Origin: Curtobacterium sp. VKM Ac-1395
GTDB lineage: Bacteria > Actinomycetota > Actinomycetes > Actinomycetales > Microbacteriaceae
DNA length: 64,000 nucleotides
Direction of reading: 5' to 3'
Assembly: GCF_015350975.1 (NCBI RefSeq)
Contig: NZ_JADKRX010000005.1
Span: forward strand, 310,001 to 374,000
Positions 15,131 through 23,944 of the stretch are shown here, piece after piece; position 1 is the stretch's first letter; every line of letters starts with the position of its first letter. Made by a program: the position numbers and the translations under genes. The notes under the pieces are model-generated. The model made no database searches, was not told the origin of the DNA, and saw nothing but the letters and a program-made list of their open reading frames with translations.

Positions 15131-16791
15131 GCGATGGCCTCTTCGGTGACGGGAGCGGGAACGGGAGCGGGGGCGGGGGCGGCAGCGGACGTGACGGCAC
15201 GCGACCACGCGAGCGAGGCGGGAGCACCGGGGTCGGTGTCGGGGTGGTCGGTCCTGGCGTGGGCGCCGCGGGACTCGGTGCGGGCCTCGGCAGCGCGCGC
15301 GACCAGCCGGGCGAGGTCGAGGAGCGCGCGGTCCTCGTGCCCGCGGACCGTCGTCGGTCCGTCGACGGTGAGCGCGGCCAGGTCGCACCGCGCGGACGCC
15401 AGCCCGGCCGCGTCCCGGAGCAGCCCGACCCGCTCGGTCATGACGGACTGCAGCACGCGCCGGACGTCCGCCGGCTCGGGGAGGCGATCGGGGCCTCCCG
15501 TCCGTCCTTGGTCACCACCCACCGGACGGGAGGCTCGCACCGGCTCCGGCAGGTCCGTCGCCCAGGTGACGGGCAGCGTCGCGTCACCACGGAGCCGGAG
15601 CCGCCCCGGTCGTGGAGCACCGAGCGCGTCCGCAGCGCGGACCGCGAAGACGAGGCCTTCGAGCAGGGAGTTGGAGGCGAGGCGGTTGGCGCCGTGGACG
15701 CCGGTGCACGCGACCTCGCCGACGGCGGACAGGCCGGGCAGGCTCGTGCGTCCCTCGGCGTCGGTGGCGACGCCGCCCATGGAGTAGTGCGCGGCGGGGG
15801 CGACCGGGACGCCCTCGCGGGTCCAGTCGAAGCCCGCGGCACGGGTGGCGCGGGTGAGGCCGGGGAAACGTCCGACGAGGAACGCTGCGTCGAGGCCGCT
15901 GGCGTCGAGGAACACCGCGCCGTGGTCACGGATGGCGGCGGCGATCCCCCGGGCGACCACGTCGCGGGGGGCGAGTTCGGCGTCCGGGTGCAGTGCCCCC
16001 ATGAAGCGGTGGCCTCGGGCGTCACGGAGGACGGCGCCCTCGCCGCGGACGGCCTCGGAGACCAGGCCGCCGCCGGGGACCGCGAGCCGGGTCGGGTGGA
16101 ACTGCACGTACTCCAGGTCGGCGAGGACGGCTCCGGCACGCCAGGCCGCCGCGGCTCCGTCGCCCGTCGCGACGAGCGGGTTCGTCGTCTCGCGGTACAG
16201 GTGTCCAGCTCCCCCGGAGGCGAGCACGACCGCGTCGGCGTCGATCCGTCGGGGTTCGCCGAGCAGGTCGAGCACGTCGATGCCGACGACTGCGCCGTCC
16301 CGCAGGACGAGGTCGGTCAGGCAGGTGCGCTCGAGGATCGTGACGTGTCGGCGGTGGAGCGCCGCGATGAGGGTCCGTTCGATCGCGGCGCCGGTCGCGT
16401 CCCCGGCGGCGTGGACGACGCGCCAGCGACCGTGCGCTGCCTCGCGCCCGCGGGCCAGGTCGTCGCCGTGGCGGTCGAGGCTGCCCGGGTCGTCGGTGCG
16501 GTCGAACGGCACCCCGAGGGCGCGCAGGTCCTGGACGCGGGCGGGGCCGTCGGTGCAGAGCACGTCGACCGCGCGGGCGTCCGCGCTGCCAGCCGCGGCG
16601 ACATGCGTGTCGGCCGCGTGCAGGCTCGCCGAGTCGTCGGCGCCGAGCGCGACGGCGATGCCGCCCTGGGCGTGGCTCGTCGCGGCGTCGGCGAGGGACC
16701 CCTTCGTCACCAGGGTGACGTCGTGGCTGGCACTGGCGCGGATCGCGGCGGTGAGGCCGGCGATGCCGGAGCCGACGATGACGACGTGCAC
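15127..16791 (-). CDS. nadB: L-aspartate oxidase with an in-frame REP-encoded insert
   Basis: A 554-residue FAD enzyme oxidising aspartate to iminoaspartate. VVIVGSGIAGLTAAIRA binds FAD, SHAQGGIAVAL is the family signature, and the active-site region includes HPTRLAVPGG, YSMGGVATD and GVHGANRLASNSLLEG. Between the flavin domain and the C-terminal helical domain lies a segment (RASRPVGGDQGRTGGPDR) translated from an inverted pair of REP-like motifs. The C-terminal Ala/Pro tail is also low complexity. Starts 2 nt after nadA and overlaps nadC by 4 nt. Confidence 0.94.
   Translation of the reverse strand: MHVVIVGSGIAGLTAAIRASASHDVTLVTKGSLADAATSHAQGGIAVALGADDSASLHAADTHVAAAGSADARAVDVLCTDGPARVQDLRALGVPFDRTDDPGSLDRHGDDLARGREAAHGRWRVVHAAGDATGAAIERTLIAALHRRHVTILERTCLTDLVLRDGAVVGIDVLDLLGEPRRIDADAVVLASGGAGHLYRETTNPLVATGDGAAAAWRAGAVLADLEYVQFHPTRLAVPGGGLVSEAVRGEGAVLRDARGHRFMGALHPDAELAPRDVVARGIAAAIRDHGAVFLDASGLDAAFLVGRFPGLTRATRAAGFDWTREGVPVAPAAHYSMGGVATDAEGRTSLPGLSAVGEVACTGVHGANRLASNSLLEGLVFAVRAADALGAPRPGRLRLRGDATLPVTWATDLPEPVRASRPVGGDQGRTGGPDRLPEPADVRRVLQSVMTERVGLLRDAAGLASARCDLAALTVDGPTTVRGHEDRALLDLARLVARAAEARTESRGAHARTDHPDTDPGAPASLAWSRAVTSAAAPAPAPVPAPVTEEAIA
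15493..15534. repeat. Inverted REP-like pair inside nadB
   Basis: GCCTCCCGTCCG (15493-15504) and CGGACGGGAGGC (15523-15534) form perfect 12-bp arms around an 18-nt loop, in frame within nadB. The same 12-mers, facing the other way, form the intergenic palindrome at 60782-60824. Confidence 0.85.
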
Positions 16792-16793
16792 GG

Positions 16794-18065
16794 TCAGGCC
16801 CTCGGCTTCGCTGCCAGCATCCGCTCGAGCGCGACCTTGGCGTCCGCCTTGACCGCGTCCGGGACGACGATCTCGTTGAGGACCTCACCGCGCACGAGCG
16901 CCTCGAGCACCCACGCCAGGTAGCCCGGGTGGATCCGGTACATCGTCGAGCACGGGCAGACGACCGGGTCGAGGCAGAAGACCGTGTGCTGCGGGTACTC
17001 CGCCGCCAGCCGGTTGACCATGTTGATCTCGGTGCCGATCGCGAAGGTCGTCGGTTCCGTGGCCGCCGCGACGGTCTTCCGGATCAGGTCCGTGCTGCCG
17101 GCCACGTCCGCGGCGTCCACGACGGCCATCGGGCACTCCGGGTGGACGATCACCGTCACGCCCGGGTGGTCACGACGTGCCTGCTCGATCTGGTCGACGG
17201 TGAAGCGCCGGTGGACCGAGCAGAAGCCGTGCCACAGGACGACCTTGGCCGCGAGCAGGTCCGCCGCGGTGTTGCCGCCACCCGGCAGCCGGGGGTTCCA
17301 CATCGGCATCAGGTCGGTGCTGATGCCCATCGCCTTCGCGGTGTTCCGGCCGAGGTGCTGGTCGGGGAAGAACAGGACGCGCTGGCCCCGCTCGAACGCC
17401 CACTCGAGCACGGTCGCCGCGTTCGAGGAGGTGCACACGATGCCGCCGTGCCGACCGCAGAACGCCTTGAGGTCGGCGGCCGAGTTCATGTACGTGACGG
17501 GGATGACCGGCACGCGGCCGTCGGCGTCGGGCTCGGTGCCGTAGACGGCCTCGAGCTCGGCCCACGCGGCCTCGACGCTGTCGATGTCGGCCATGTCCGC
17601 CATCGAGCACCCGGCGGCCAGGTTCGGCAGGATGACCCGCTGGTCGTCACGGGCCAGGATGTCGGCGGTCTCGGCCATGAAGTGGACGCCGCAGAAGACG
17701 ATCGCCTCGGCGTCGGGCTTGGTGAGCGCCGCGTTGGCGAGCTGGAACGAGTCGCCGAGGAAGTCCGCGTGCCGGACCACCTCGTCGCGCTGGTAGAAGT
17801 GCCCGAGGACGACGACCCGGTCGCCGAGCGTCGCCTTCGCCCGCTCGATGCGCGCGTGCAGCTCCTCGACCGGCGCCTGCTTGTACTCCTCCGGCAGCAC
17901 CCCCTGGCGCGGGGCGGTGGTCGGGATGACGTCGGACATCGACGAGCCCGGGCCGTAGCCGGGGCGGGCGTCGAAGTCCCACGTCGGCATCGCCAGGTCG
18001 GGCGTGCAGGTGCTGCCCTCGGCGCGGCCGTTGGAGATCAGTTCGATGGTGGTGGCGATGGACAC
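16794..18065 (-). CDS. nadA: Quinolinate synthase
   Basis: A 423-residue [4Fe-4S] enzyme condensing iminoaspartate with dihydroxyacetone phosphate to quinolinate. Diagnostic blocks are VVVLGHFYQRDEVV, DSFQLA, IVFCGVHFMAETADIL, VTYMNSAADLKAFCGRHGGI and FFPDQHLGRNTA, then VHPECP and DPVVCPCSTMYRI. The Cys in FCG, HPEC and PVVCPC include the cluster ligands. The long N-terminus is usual in actinobacteria. GTG start at 18065, 11 nt after the nrtR-like gene, so the two are co-transcribed. Confidence 0.95.
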   Translation of the reverse strand: MSIATTIELISNGRAEGSTCTPDLAMPTWDFDARPGYGPGSSMSDVIPTTAPRQGVLPEEYKQAPVEELHARIERAKATLGDRVVVLGHFYQRDEVVRHADFLGDSFQLANAALTKPDAEAIVFCGVHFMAETADILARDDQRVILPNLAAGCSMADMADIDSVEAAWAELEAVYGTEPDADGRVPVIPVTYMNSAADLKAFCGRHGGIVCTSSNAATVLEWAFERGQRVLFFPDQHLGRNTAKAMGISTDLMPMWNPRLPGGGNTAADLLAAKVVLWHGFCSVHRRFTVDQIEQARRDHPGVTVIVHPECPMAVVDAADVAGSTDLIRKTVAAATEPTTFAIGTEINMVNRLAAEYPQHTVFCLDPVVCPCSTMYRIHPGYLAWVLEALVRGEVLNEIVVPDAVKADAKVALERMLAAKPRA

Positions 18066-18076
18066 GGTGGTTCCCG

Positions 18077-18775
18077 TCAGGTCGTGCGGGTGGTGGGGCC
18101 GGACTGCAGCGGGCCGTTGTCCGCGTAGGCCAGGTCGGGGTTCGAGCGGTACAGGCGGGCCGGACGGTGCCGGTCCCCGCTCGTGGTCTCGTCGGTGGCG
18201 ATCACCGCGTCGGACTGCGCGACCTGCCGCCGGAAGTTGGCGGGGTCGAGCGTGCGACCGAGCACGGCCTCGTACACGCCCCGGAGCTCGGCGAGGGTGA
18301 AGCGGTCGCCGAGGAACGCCTGCGCGATGCGGGAGTAGGACATCTTCGTGCGGAGCCGCCACAGGGCGTACTCGGCGATGCGGTCGTGGTCGAACGCGAG
18401 CGGCGGGTGCTCGTCCGCCAGGAACCAGCGCACGTTCCAGTCGTCGGGCACCGAGCTGGCCTCGGCCGGACGGACGAGGGCCCAGTACACGATCGACACG
18501 ACCCGGCTCGGGGACCGGCCGACGTCACCGAACGCGTAGAGCTGCTCCAGGTAGCGCGGCTGGACGTTCGTCGTCTCACGGAGCCGGGCGGCTGCGGAGT
18601 CCTCGAGCCCCTCGTCCGCACCGACCCACCCGCCGGGCAGTGCCCACGACCCCTCGTGCGGCTCGGCCGTGCGCCGGACCAACGGCATCCACAGCGCCGG
18701 CGCCCCGGTGTCGGGATGGGGGCGCAGCGCGACGATCACGGTGGATACCGCGAGGCGGATGCCGGTGTCGTCCAT
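18077..18775 (-). CDS. nrtR: NrtR-type Nudix-fold regulator of NAD synthesis
   Basis: A 232-residue protein. Residues 1-145 form a Nudix domain whose box (GGWVGADEGLEDSAAARLRE then TTNV) lacks the full set of catalytic glutamates. This suggests it binds ADP-ribose/NAD metabolites rather than hydrolysing them. Residues 150-232 form the winged helix (MSYSRIAQAFLGDRFTLAELRGVYEAVLG, then DPANFRRQV). It is first in the nadABC operon, as NrtR often is. A candidate operator lies over its promoter. Recognition as NrtR rests on domain order and context. Confidence 0.87.
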   Translation of the reverse strand: MDDTGIRLAVSTVIVALRPHPDTGAPALWMPLVRRTAEPHEGSWALPGGWVGADEGLEDSAAARLRETTNVQPRYLEQLYAFGDVGRSPSRVVSIVYWALVRPAEASSVPDDWNVRWFLADEHPPLAFDHDRIAEYALWRLRTKMSYSRIAQAFLGDRFTLAELRGVYEAVLGRTLDPANFRRQVAQSDAVIATDETTSGDRHRPARLYRSNPDLAYADNGPLQSGPTTRTT

Positions 18776-18795
18776 GCTTCAGGTCATCCTGACTG

Positions 18796-18822
18796 TAAGT
18801 GTTGGGGTTGACAGGACACTAT
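18796..18822. promoter_or_regulatory. Candidate NrtR operator over the nad operon promoter
   Basis: AAGTGT (18797-18802) and ACACTA (18816-18821) form an imperfect inverted repeat with a 13-nt spacer, lying 22 nt upstream of the nrtR ATG. On the minus strand a TACAGT -10-like hexamer abuts it, so a bound repressor would cover the promoter. The exact actinobacterial NrtR consensus could not be checked. Confidence 0.45.
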
Positions 18823-18923
18823 CACCGTCCACGACACGCGGCGACACCTGGTCGAAACACTCCGACATCCATCGGAAGCACGGCGGTGACCGGCGGGAAA
18901 CCCAGGCCGCCTACATTGGCGAC

Positions 18924-19205
18924 ATGACAACGGTGACCAGGGTGCACGTCGTCGTCGCGGGGACGGTCCAGGGGGTCGGTTTCCGCTGGTGGACGGCACG
19001 CAAGGCGGACGGGCTCGAACTCGCGGGGTACGCCCGGAACCTCTTCGACGGCACGGTGGAGGTCGAGGCCGAGGGGCCGTCGGCCGCCGTCGACGCCCTG
19101 GTCGAGATGCTCCGCACCGGTCCGCCGGCCGCCACCGTGACGGACGTGTCGACGCGACCGGTCGTCCCGCACGGGGACACCGAGCGGTTCGACATCCTGC
19201 GCTGA
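18924..19205 (+). CDS. acyP: Acylphosphatase
   Basis: A 93-residue enzyme hydrolysing acyl phosphates. Motif 1 VVVAGTVQGVGFRWW contains the phosphate-binding loop and catalytic Arg, and motif 2 LELAGYARNLFDGTVEVEAEG contains the catalytic Asn. Length is standard. The ATG has TACATT 6 nt upstream (leaderless). Divergent from nrtR. Confidence 0.95.
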   Translation: MTTVTRVHVVVAGTVQGVGFRWWTARKADGLELAGYARNLFDGTVEVEAEGPSAAVDALVEMLRTGPPAATVTDVSTRPVVPHGDTERFDILR

Positions 19206-19304
19206 GCGGCCAGACCGAGATCGATCGGCGCGTCGCGGAATGATCGAGAACGCTCAGGTGCTGCAACGGTGGCACTGCCCATCGACTCTCGTTCGGAGCC
19301 ACAC

Positions 19305-20795
19305 ATGACCGACCACGCCATCGACACCGCTCAGCGGACCGGGTCGCAGCCCGCTCCGGTGCGGTCCGCGGCCGACGACCGACTCGTGATCGGGCTGCTC
19401 CTGGTCTCGGCGTTCGTCGTGATCCTCAACGAGACGATCATGGGCGTGGCCCTGCCGCGGCTCATGGACGACCTCGACATCAGCGCCGCGACCGGGCAGT
19501 GGCTGACGACCGGCTTCCTGCTGACGATGGCCGTCGTCATCCCGATCACCGGGTTCCTGATCCAGCGCTTCAACACCCGGCCGGTGTTCGTCTGGGCGAT
19601 GAGCCTGTTCTCCGCCGGCACCCTCATCGCGTTGCTCGCCCCCGGGTTCTCCGTGCTGCTCATCGGCCGCATCGTGCAGGCCAGCGGCACCGCGATCATG
19701 ATGCCGCTGCTCATGACCACCGTCCTGACCCTCATCGACCCCGCGCACCGCGGCCGCGTGATGGGCAACATCTCGATCGTCATCTCGGTCGCCCCCGCCG
19801 TCGGCCCGACGATCTCCGGCCTGATCCTCAACGCGTTCTCGTGGCGGTGGCTGTTCGGGTTCGTGCTGCCGATCGCCGTCGCCGCGCTGATCCTCGGCAT
19901 GGTGAAGGTCCGCAACGTCGGCACCCCGCGCAAGGCGCCGCTCGACGTGGTCTCCGTCATCCTGTCGGCGTTCGCGTTCGGCGGGATCGTCTACGGCCTG
20001 TCCAGCATCGGTGAGATCGCGACGACCGGCCCGGTCATGCCGGTCACCGCCCTGGTCGTCGGCGCCGTCGGCCTGGCGCTGTTCATCGTCCGGCAGACGC
20101 GCCTGCAGCGCACCGACAGCGCCCTGCTCGACCTGCGCACGTTCCAGACGAAGGGCTTCACCGTCCCGATCGTCGGGATGGGCCTGAGCTTCCTGGTGAT
20201 GCTCGGCACGCTGATCCTGCTGCCGATCTACCTCGAGCGCGTCCTCGGGCTCGAGGTCCTGAACGTCGGACTGCTCCTGCTCTCCGGTGGCCTGCTGATG
20301 GGGCTGCTGTCCCCGATCGTCGGCCGCATCTACGACCGACGTGGTCCCCGGGTGCTCCTGATCCCCGGCGCGGTCATCATCAGCGTCGTGCTCTTCGCGC
20401 TGTCGACCGTCGGCACGGACACGGACGTGTGGTTCGTCCTCGCCGCACACGTCGTCCTGAGCATCGGCCTCGCGCTGAGCTTCACGCCGCTGTTCACCGC
20501 GGCGCTCGGCGGCCTGCCCCCGAAGCTCTACTCGCACGGCAGCGCGGTGCTCGGCACGGCGCAGCAGCTCGCCGGGGCTGCCGGCACCGCCCTGTTCATC
20601 ACGCTCCTGACGATCGGCGCCGCGACGGCGACTGCGGGTTCCGGCGCGGACGGCCTGGCCGAGGCGACGTCCTCGGGCGTCCGCACCGCGTTCTTCGTCG
20701 GTGGGATCATCTCGCTGTTCACGATCCTGGCGGCCTGCTTCGTGCGGAAGCCCGTCGTCCCCGAGGGCGCCCCGACGCCCCCGATGGCGCACTAG
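19305..20795 (+). CDS. DHA2-family (EmrB/QacA) MFS drug transporter
   Basis: A 496-residue membrane transporter with 14 predicted helices. NETIMGVALPRLMDDL in helix 1, QWLTTGFLLTMAVVIPITGF, GRIVQASGTAIMMPLL and PTISGLILNAFSWRWLF are typical of the 14-helix drug:H+ antiporters. ATG at 19305; an upstream GTG at 19269 in frame adds 12 uncharacteristic residues. A strong hairpin follows. Substrate cannot be told from sequence. Confidence 0.9.
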   Translation: MTDHAIDTAQRTGSQPAPVRSAADDRLVIGLLLVSAFVVILNETIMGVALPRLMDDLDISAATGQWLTTGFLLTMAVVIPITGFLIQRFNTRPVFVWAMSLFSAGTLIALLAPGFSVLLIGRIVQASGTAIMMPLLMTTVLTLIDPAHRGRVMGNISIVISVAPAVGPTISGLILNAFSWRWLFGFVLPIAVAALILGMVKVRNVGTPRKAPLDVVSVILSAFAFGGIVYGLSSIGEIATTGPVMPVTALVVGAVGLALFIVRQTRLQRTDSALLDLRTFQTKGFTVPIVGMGLSFLVMLGTLILLPIYLERVLGLEVLNVGLLLLSGGLLMGLLSPIVGRIYDRRGPRVLLIPGAVIISVVLFALSTVGTDTDVWFVLAAHVVLSIGLALSFTPLFTAALGGLPPKLYSHGSAVLGTAQQLAGAAGTALFITLLTIGAATATAGSGADGLAEATSSGVRTAFFVGGIISLFTILAACFVRKPVVPEGAPTPPMAH

Positions 20796-20804
20796 CGCGC
20801 GGCG

Positions 20805-20842
20805 GCGGCTGCGGCTGCTGCGGCTGCGGCTGCGGCTGCGGC
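20805..20842. repeat. GGCTGC hexanucleotide repeat
   Basis: About six units of GGCTGC/CGGCTG just after the MFS stop codon. Confidence 0.75.
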
Positions 20843-20865
20843 GCAGATCGGCGTCGCACCACCCG

Positions 20866-20905
20866 AACCGGCTCGAACCACGGACATCCGCGGATCGAGC
20901 CGGTT
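20866..20905 (+). terminator. Hairpin terminator after the MFS gene
   Basis: AACCGGCTCGA and TCGAGCCGGTT pair perfectly (11 bp) across an 18-nt loop, with TTCCGTTGT after the stem. Confidence 0.65.
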
Positions 20906-20976
20906 TCCGTTGTGCGGCGCCAGCCGACGCCGCATGCGCCTCCCCGCCGCACACCGGCAGGTGGCATCGTGGGCGC

Positions 20977-22215
20977 ATGCACTCGATGACGAGCGAGCTC
21001 AACTGGTCCGGCACCGTCACCTACACCGCGGAGCGCGTCGTCCGTCCGACCTCCCTCGACGAGGTCGCCGGCGTCGTCGCCCGGGCACCGCGCGTCCACG
21101 GGCTCGGCACACGCCACTCGTTCAACGACGTCGCTGACACCCCCGGCGTGCTGCTCGACCTGACCGGCGTCCCCACCGACCTGGTGATCGGTGACGACGG
21201 CACCACCGTCACCCTCGGCGCCGGCACCCGCTACGGCCGGGTCGCCCCCGAGCTCGACGCCGCCGGCCTCGCCCTGCACAACATGGGGTCGCTCCCCCAC
21301 ATCTCCGTCGGCGGTGCGATCGCCACCGGCACGCACGGCTCCGGCACGACCCTCGGCTCGCTGTCCACCGCGGTCCGGGCACTCGAGGTCGTCGGCCCCG
21401 ACGGCAGCACCCGCACGCTCCGCCGCGGCGACGCCGACTTCGCCGGCAGCGTCCTGCACCTCGGGCTGTTCGGCATCGTCACCCGGGTCACGCTCGACGT
21501 CGAACCCGCGTACCGGATGCGCCAGGACACCTACGGCCCGTTCCCCTGGCGCACGTTCCTCGACCACGCCGCCGAGATCCACGCCGCCGGCTACTCCGTC
21601 TGCGCCTACACCCGGTTCGGCGACGAGGTCAGCGAGGTCCTCGTGAAGTCCCGCGTCGACACGACCGAGGACGTCCCCGACACCCTGTTCGGCGTCCCGC
21701 GACTGCCCGGATCCCCCGGCGACGACCACCACACCGCACGCGACGGCTCCGTCGGCCCGTGGTGGGACCGCCTGCCGCACTTCCCCATCGACTCCGTCCC
21801 CTCGCACGGCTCCGAGGTGCAGAGCGAGCACTTCGTCCCGCTCCGCCACGCGGCGGCGGCGCTCGACGCCCTCCGCGGCCTGGCCGACCGCATCCAGCCG
21901 CACCTGCACGTCGCCGAGCTCCGCACGATGGCCACCGACGACCTGTGGCTCAGCCCGTCCCAGGGCGAGGACACCTTCTGCATCGCCTTCACCTGGCAGA
22001 AGCACCCCGAGGAGGTCGCCGCCCTGCTCCCCGACCTCGAGGCCCGGCTCGCTCCCCTCGGCGGCCGCCCGCACTGGGGCAAGATGAGCTCCCTCGACGG
22101 CGACGCGGTCGAGGCCCTCTACCCGCGTCTGCCGGACGTCCGCGCGCTCATCGCGCGGGCCGACCCGCACCGGACGTTCGCGTCGGCGTTCGGTGAGCGG
22201 GTCCTGCGGGCCTGA
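20977..22215 (+). CDS. FAD-linked alditol oxidase-like oxidoreductase
   Basis: A 412-residue VAO-family flavoenzyme. The N-terminal PCMH domain has GLGTRHSFNDVADTPG, where His is the likely covalent FAD site as in alditol oxidase. HISVGGAIATGTHGSG is the second flavin block. The C-terminal ALO domain ends HWGKM then LIARADPHRTFASAFGERVL. Members oxidise alditols such as xylitol and sorbitol, or aldonolactones, with O2. The ATG at 20977 has CATCGT 6 nt upstream; an ATG at 20986 is the alternative. Confidence 0.87.
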   Translation: MHSMTSELNWSGTVTYTAERVVRPTSLDEVAGVVARAPRVHGLGTRHSFNDVADTPGVLLDLTGVPTDLVIGDDGTTVTLGAGTRYGRVAPELDAAGLALHNMGSLPHISVGGAIATGTHGSGTTLGSLSTAVRALEVVGPDGSTRTLRRGDADFAGSVLHLGLFGIVTRVTLDVEPAYRMRQDTYGPFPWRTFLDHAAEIHAAGYSVCAYTRFGDEVSEVLVKSRVDTTEDVPDTLFGVPRLPGSPGDDHHTARDGSVGPWWDRLPHFPIDSVPSHGSEVQSEHFVPLRHAAAALDALRGLADRIQPHLHVAELRTMATDDLWLSPSQGEDTFCIAFTWQKHPEEVAALLPDLEARLAPLGGRPHWGKMSSLDGDAVEALYPRLPDVRALIARADPHRTFASAFGERVLRA

Positions 22216-22265
22216 TCCGAGCCTCCAGACCGGCCGGGAGGCCCGCCACCGGTCCGCCACGCGGC

Positions 22266-22760
22266 TCACGGCAGCGGGGTGACCACCTTCGCGTCGCCGT
22301 CCCAGTGGCGGAGGCCGCCGACGGTGAGCACCTCGGGCAGGGGCGCGTCGGCGGTGAGCACCCGGAGCGCCGCGGGCAGGTCGACGTCGCGGATGCGGCG
22401 GGCGAGGGTGACGTGCGGGGCCCAGCGGCCGGGGAGCGACGAGTCGAGGGACCCGGGAGCGGCGGTGTGGACCGCGCGGTGGAAACGGGCGAGCGGCTCG
22501 TCGACGACCACGCCGAGGCCGAGCACGTGGCGCCCGGGGCCGGCGGGGAAGAGCAGGACACCGGCCACGCGCAGGGCCTCGGGCAGGGCGGCGTCGACCT
22601 CGGTCGGGACGGGCAGCGTCTCCCCCGCGGCGAGTGTGACGTGCGGGTCGTTCGTGCCGGAGTGGCCGAGGCTCGGGAGCTCCGCGGCGACGAGGGTCTG
22701 CCACAGCGCGCGCACCGCCGCGTCCGAGGGGCCGTCGAGGACGAGTTCGATGCTGCGCAC
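22266..22760 (-). CDS. 2'-5' RNA ligase / cyclic phosphodiesterase family protein
   Basis: A 164-residue two-histidine phosphoesterase. The two HxT motifs are NDPHVTLA (first half) and WAPHVTLA (second half), spaced as in the 2H family. Such proteins open 2',3'-cyclic phosphates or join RNA; the cellular substrate here is unknown. GTG start with CAGACT 7 nt upstream. Convergent with the alditol oxidase-like gene. Confidence 0.85.
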   Translation of the reverse strand: MRSIELVLDGPSDAAVRALWQTLVAAELPSLGHSGTNDPHVTLAAGETLPVPTEVDAALPEALRVAGVLLFPAGPGRHVLGLGVVVDEPLARFHRAVHTAAPGSLDSSLPGRWAPHVTLARRIRDVDLPAALRVLTADAPLPEVLTVGGLRHWDGDAKVVTPLP

Positions 22761-22775
22761 CCGTCCGAGTCTGCC

Positions 22776-22895
22776 CGCGTCGGCTGCGCGGGCTCCGCGT
22801 GGAGCTGCCGCGTCGGCTGCGCGGGCTCCGCGTGGAGCTGCCGCGTCGGCTGCGCGGGCTCCGCGTGGGCTGCCGTGCGCCGCGTCGGCTGCGCG
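22776..22895. repeat. 33-bp tandem repeat, three copies plus a partial
   Basis: Units start at 22776, 22809 and 22842, with a 15-nt partial at 22881; core CGCGTCGGCTGCGCGGGCTC. It fills the divergent promoter space between the RNA-ligase-like gene and metQ. Confidence 0.9.
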
Positions 22896-22993
22896 TAACA
22901 CGACGGAACGCAAGTCGACCGTGCTCCCGTCGGCGGCCACACTCGTGGTCAGTCCACGAGCGTGTGACCCCGCCGACCCACGAGGAGCACCCC

Positions 22994-23944
22994 ATGACCG
23001 CACCCGCACTGCCCGCCAAGCCGAAGCGCAAGCGCCCGATCGGCTGGATCGTCGCCGCCGCGGTCGTCGTCGTCGCGATCATCGTCGCGATCGTCGTGGT
23101 CGCCGTCCGGAACGGTGGCGACGACACCGCCGGGTCCGCGTCGAGCGCAGCGCCGAAGACCGTGTCGATCGGTGTCTCGGACAAGTCCCTGCCGTACTGG
23201 AAGACGTACGTGGACCTGGCGAAGAAGGACCTGAACGTCACCGTGCAGCTCAAGAACTTCTCGGACTACTCGCTGCCGAACCCCGCGCTCAAGGACGAGC
23301 AGGTCGACCTCAACCAGTTCCAGCACATCCAGTACCTGGCGAACTACAACGTCACCTCGGACGACGACCTGCAGCCGATCGGCGCGACGGCCGTCTACCC
23401 GCTGCCGCTGTACTCGACCAAGGTCTCGGACGTCAAGGACTTCGCCGAGGGCGCGAAGATCGCGATCCCGAACGACGCCATCAACGAGGCCCGTGCGCTC
23501 CTGGTGCTGCAGTCGGCCGAGCTGCTCGAGCTCAAGGACGGCGGCAACGCGTTCTCCACGGTCGCCGACATCACCTCGCACAAGGTCGACGTCCAGCCGC
23601 TCGACGCCTCGCAGACCGCGAACGCGCTGCAGCAGGGCTCGGTCGAGGGCTCGATCGTCAACGTGAACTTCGCCACGTCCGCCGGGCTCGACACCAAGGA
23701 CGCGATCTTCCAGGACGACCCGAAGAGCGCCTCGGCTGCCCCGTACGTGAACGTGTTCGCCGCGCGGAACGCCGACAAGGACAACCCGACCTACCTCGCG
23801 CTCGCGAAGCTGTTCCAGGACGACGCCGTGCAGGAGGTGTTCGCGAAGGACTACCCCGACGCGGTGCCGAGCGACGAGAGCCCCGCTGCCCTGCAGCAGG
23901 AGCTCTCGGCGGTCGAGAAGGACGCGAAGGCGGCAACGAAGTAG
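22994..23944 (+). CDS. metQ: Methionine ABC transporter substrate-binding protein, TM-anchored
   Basis: A 316-residue NlpA/MetQ-family binding protein. The family core starts at SIGVSDKSLPYWKTYVDLAK; DLNQFQHIQYLANYN, ATAVYPLPLYSTKV and AIPNDAINEARALLVLQ are typical. Instead of a lipobox, the N-terminus has a basic stretch and a single hydrophobic helix (residues 17-42) with no Cys, so it is anchored as a membrane protein or cleaved. RBS GAGGAG precedes the ATG at 22994. First gene of metQNI. Confidence 0.92.
   Translation: MTAPALPAKPKRKRPIGWIVAAAVVVVAIIVAIVVVAVRNGGDDTAGSASSAAPKTVSIGVSDKSLPYWKTYVDLAKKDLNVTVQLKNFSDYSLPNPALKDEQVDLNQFQHIQYLANYNVTSDDDLQPIGATAVYPLPLYSTKVSDVKDFAEGAKIAIPNDAINEARALLVLQSAELLELKDGGNAFSTVADITSHKVDVQPLDASQTANALQQGSVEGSIVNVNFATSAGLDTKDAIFQDDPKSASAAPYVNVFAARNADKDNPTYLALAKLFQDDAVQEVFAKDYPDAVPSDESPAALQQELSAVEKDAKAATK

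Noticed and set aside
22761..22993. SAM riboswitch upstream of metQNI
   Set aside because: The space is filled by the 33-bp tandem repeat, and no S-box core elements were recognised.
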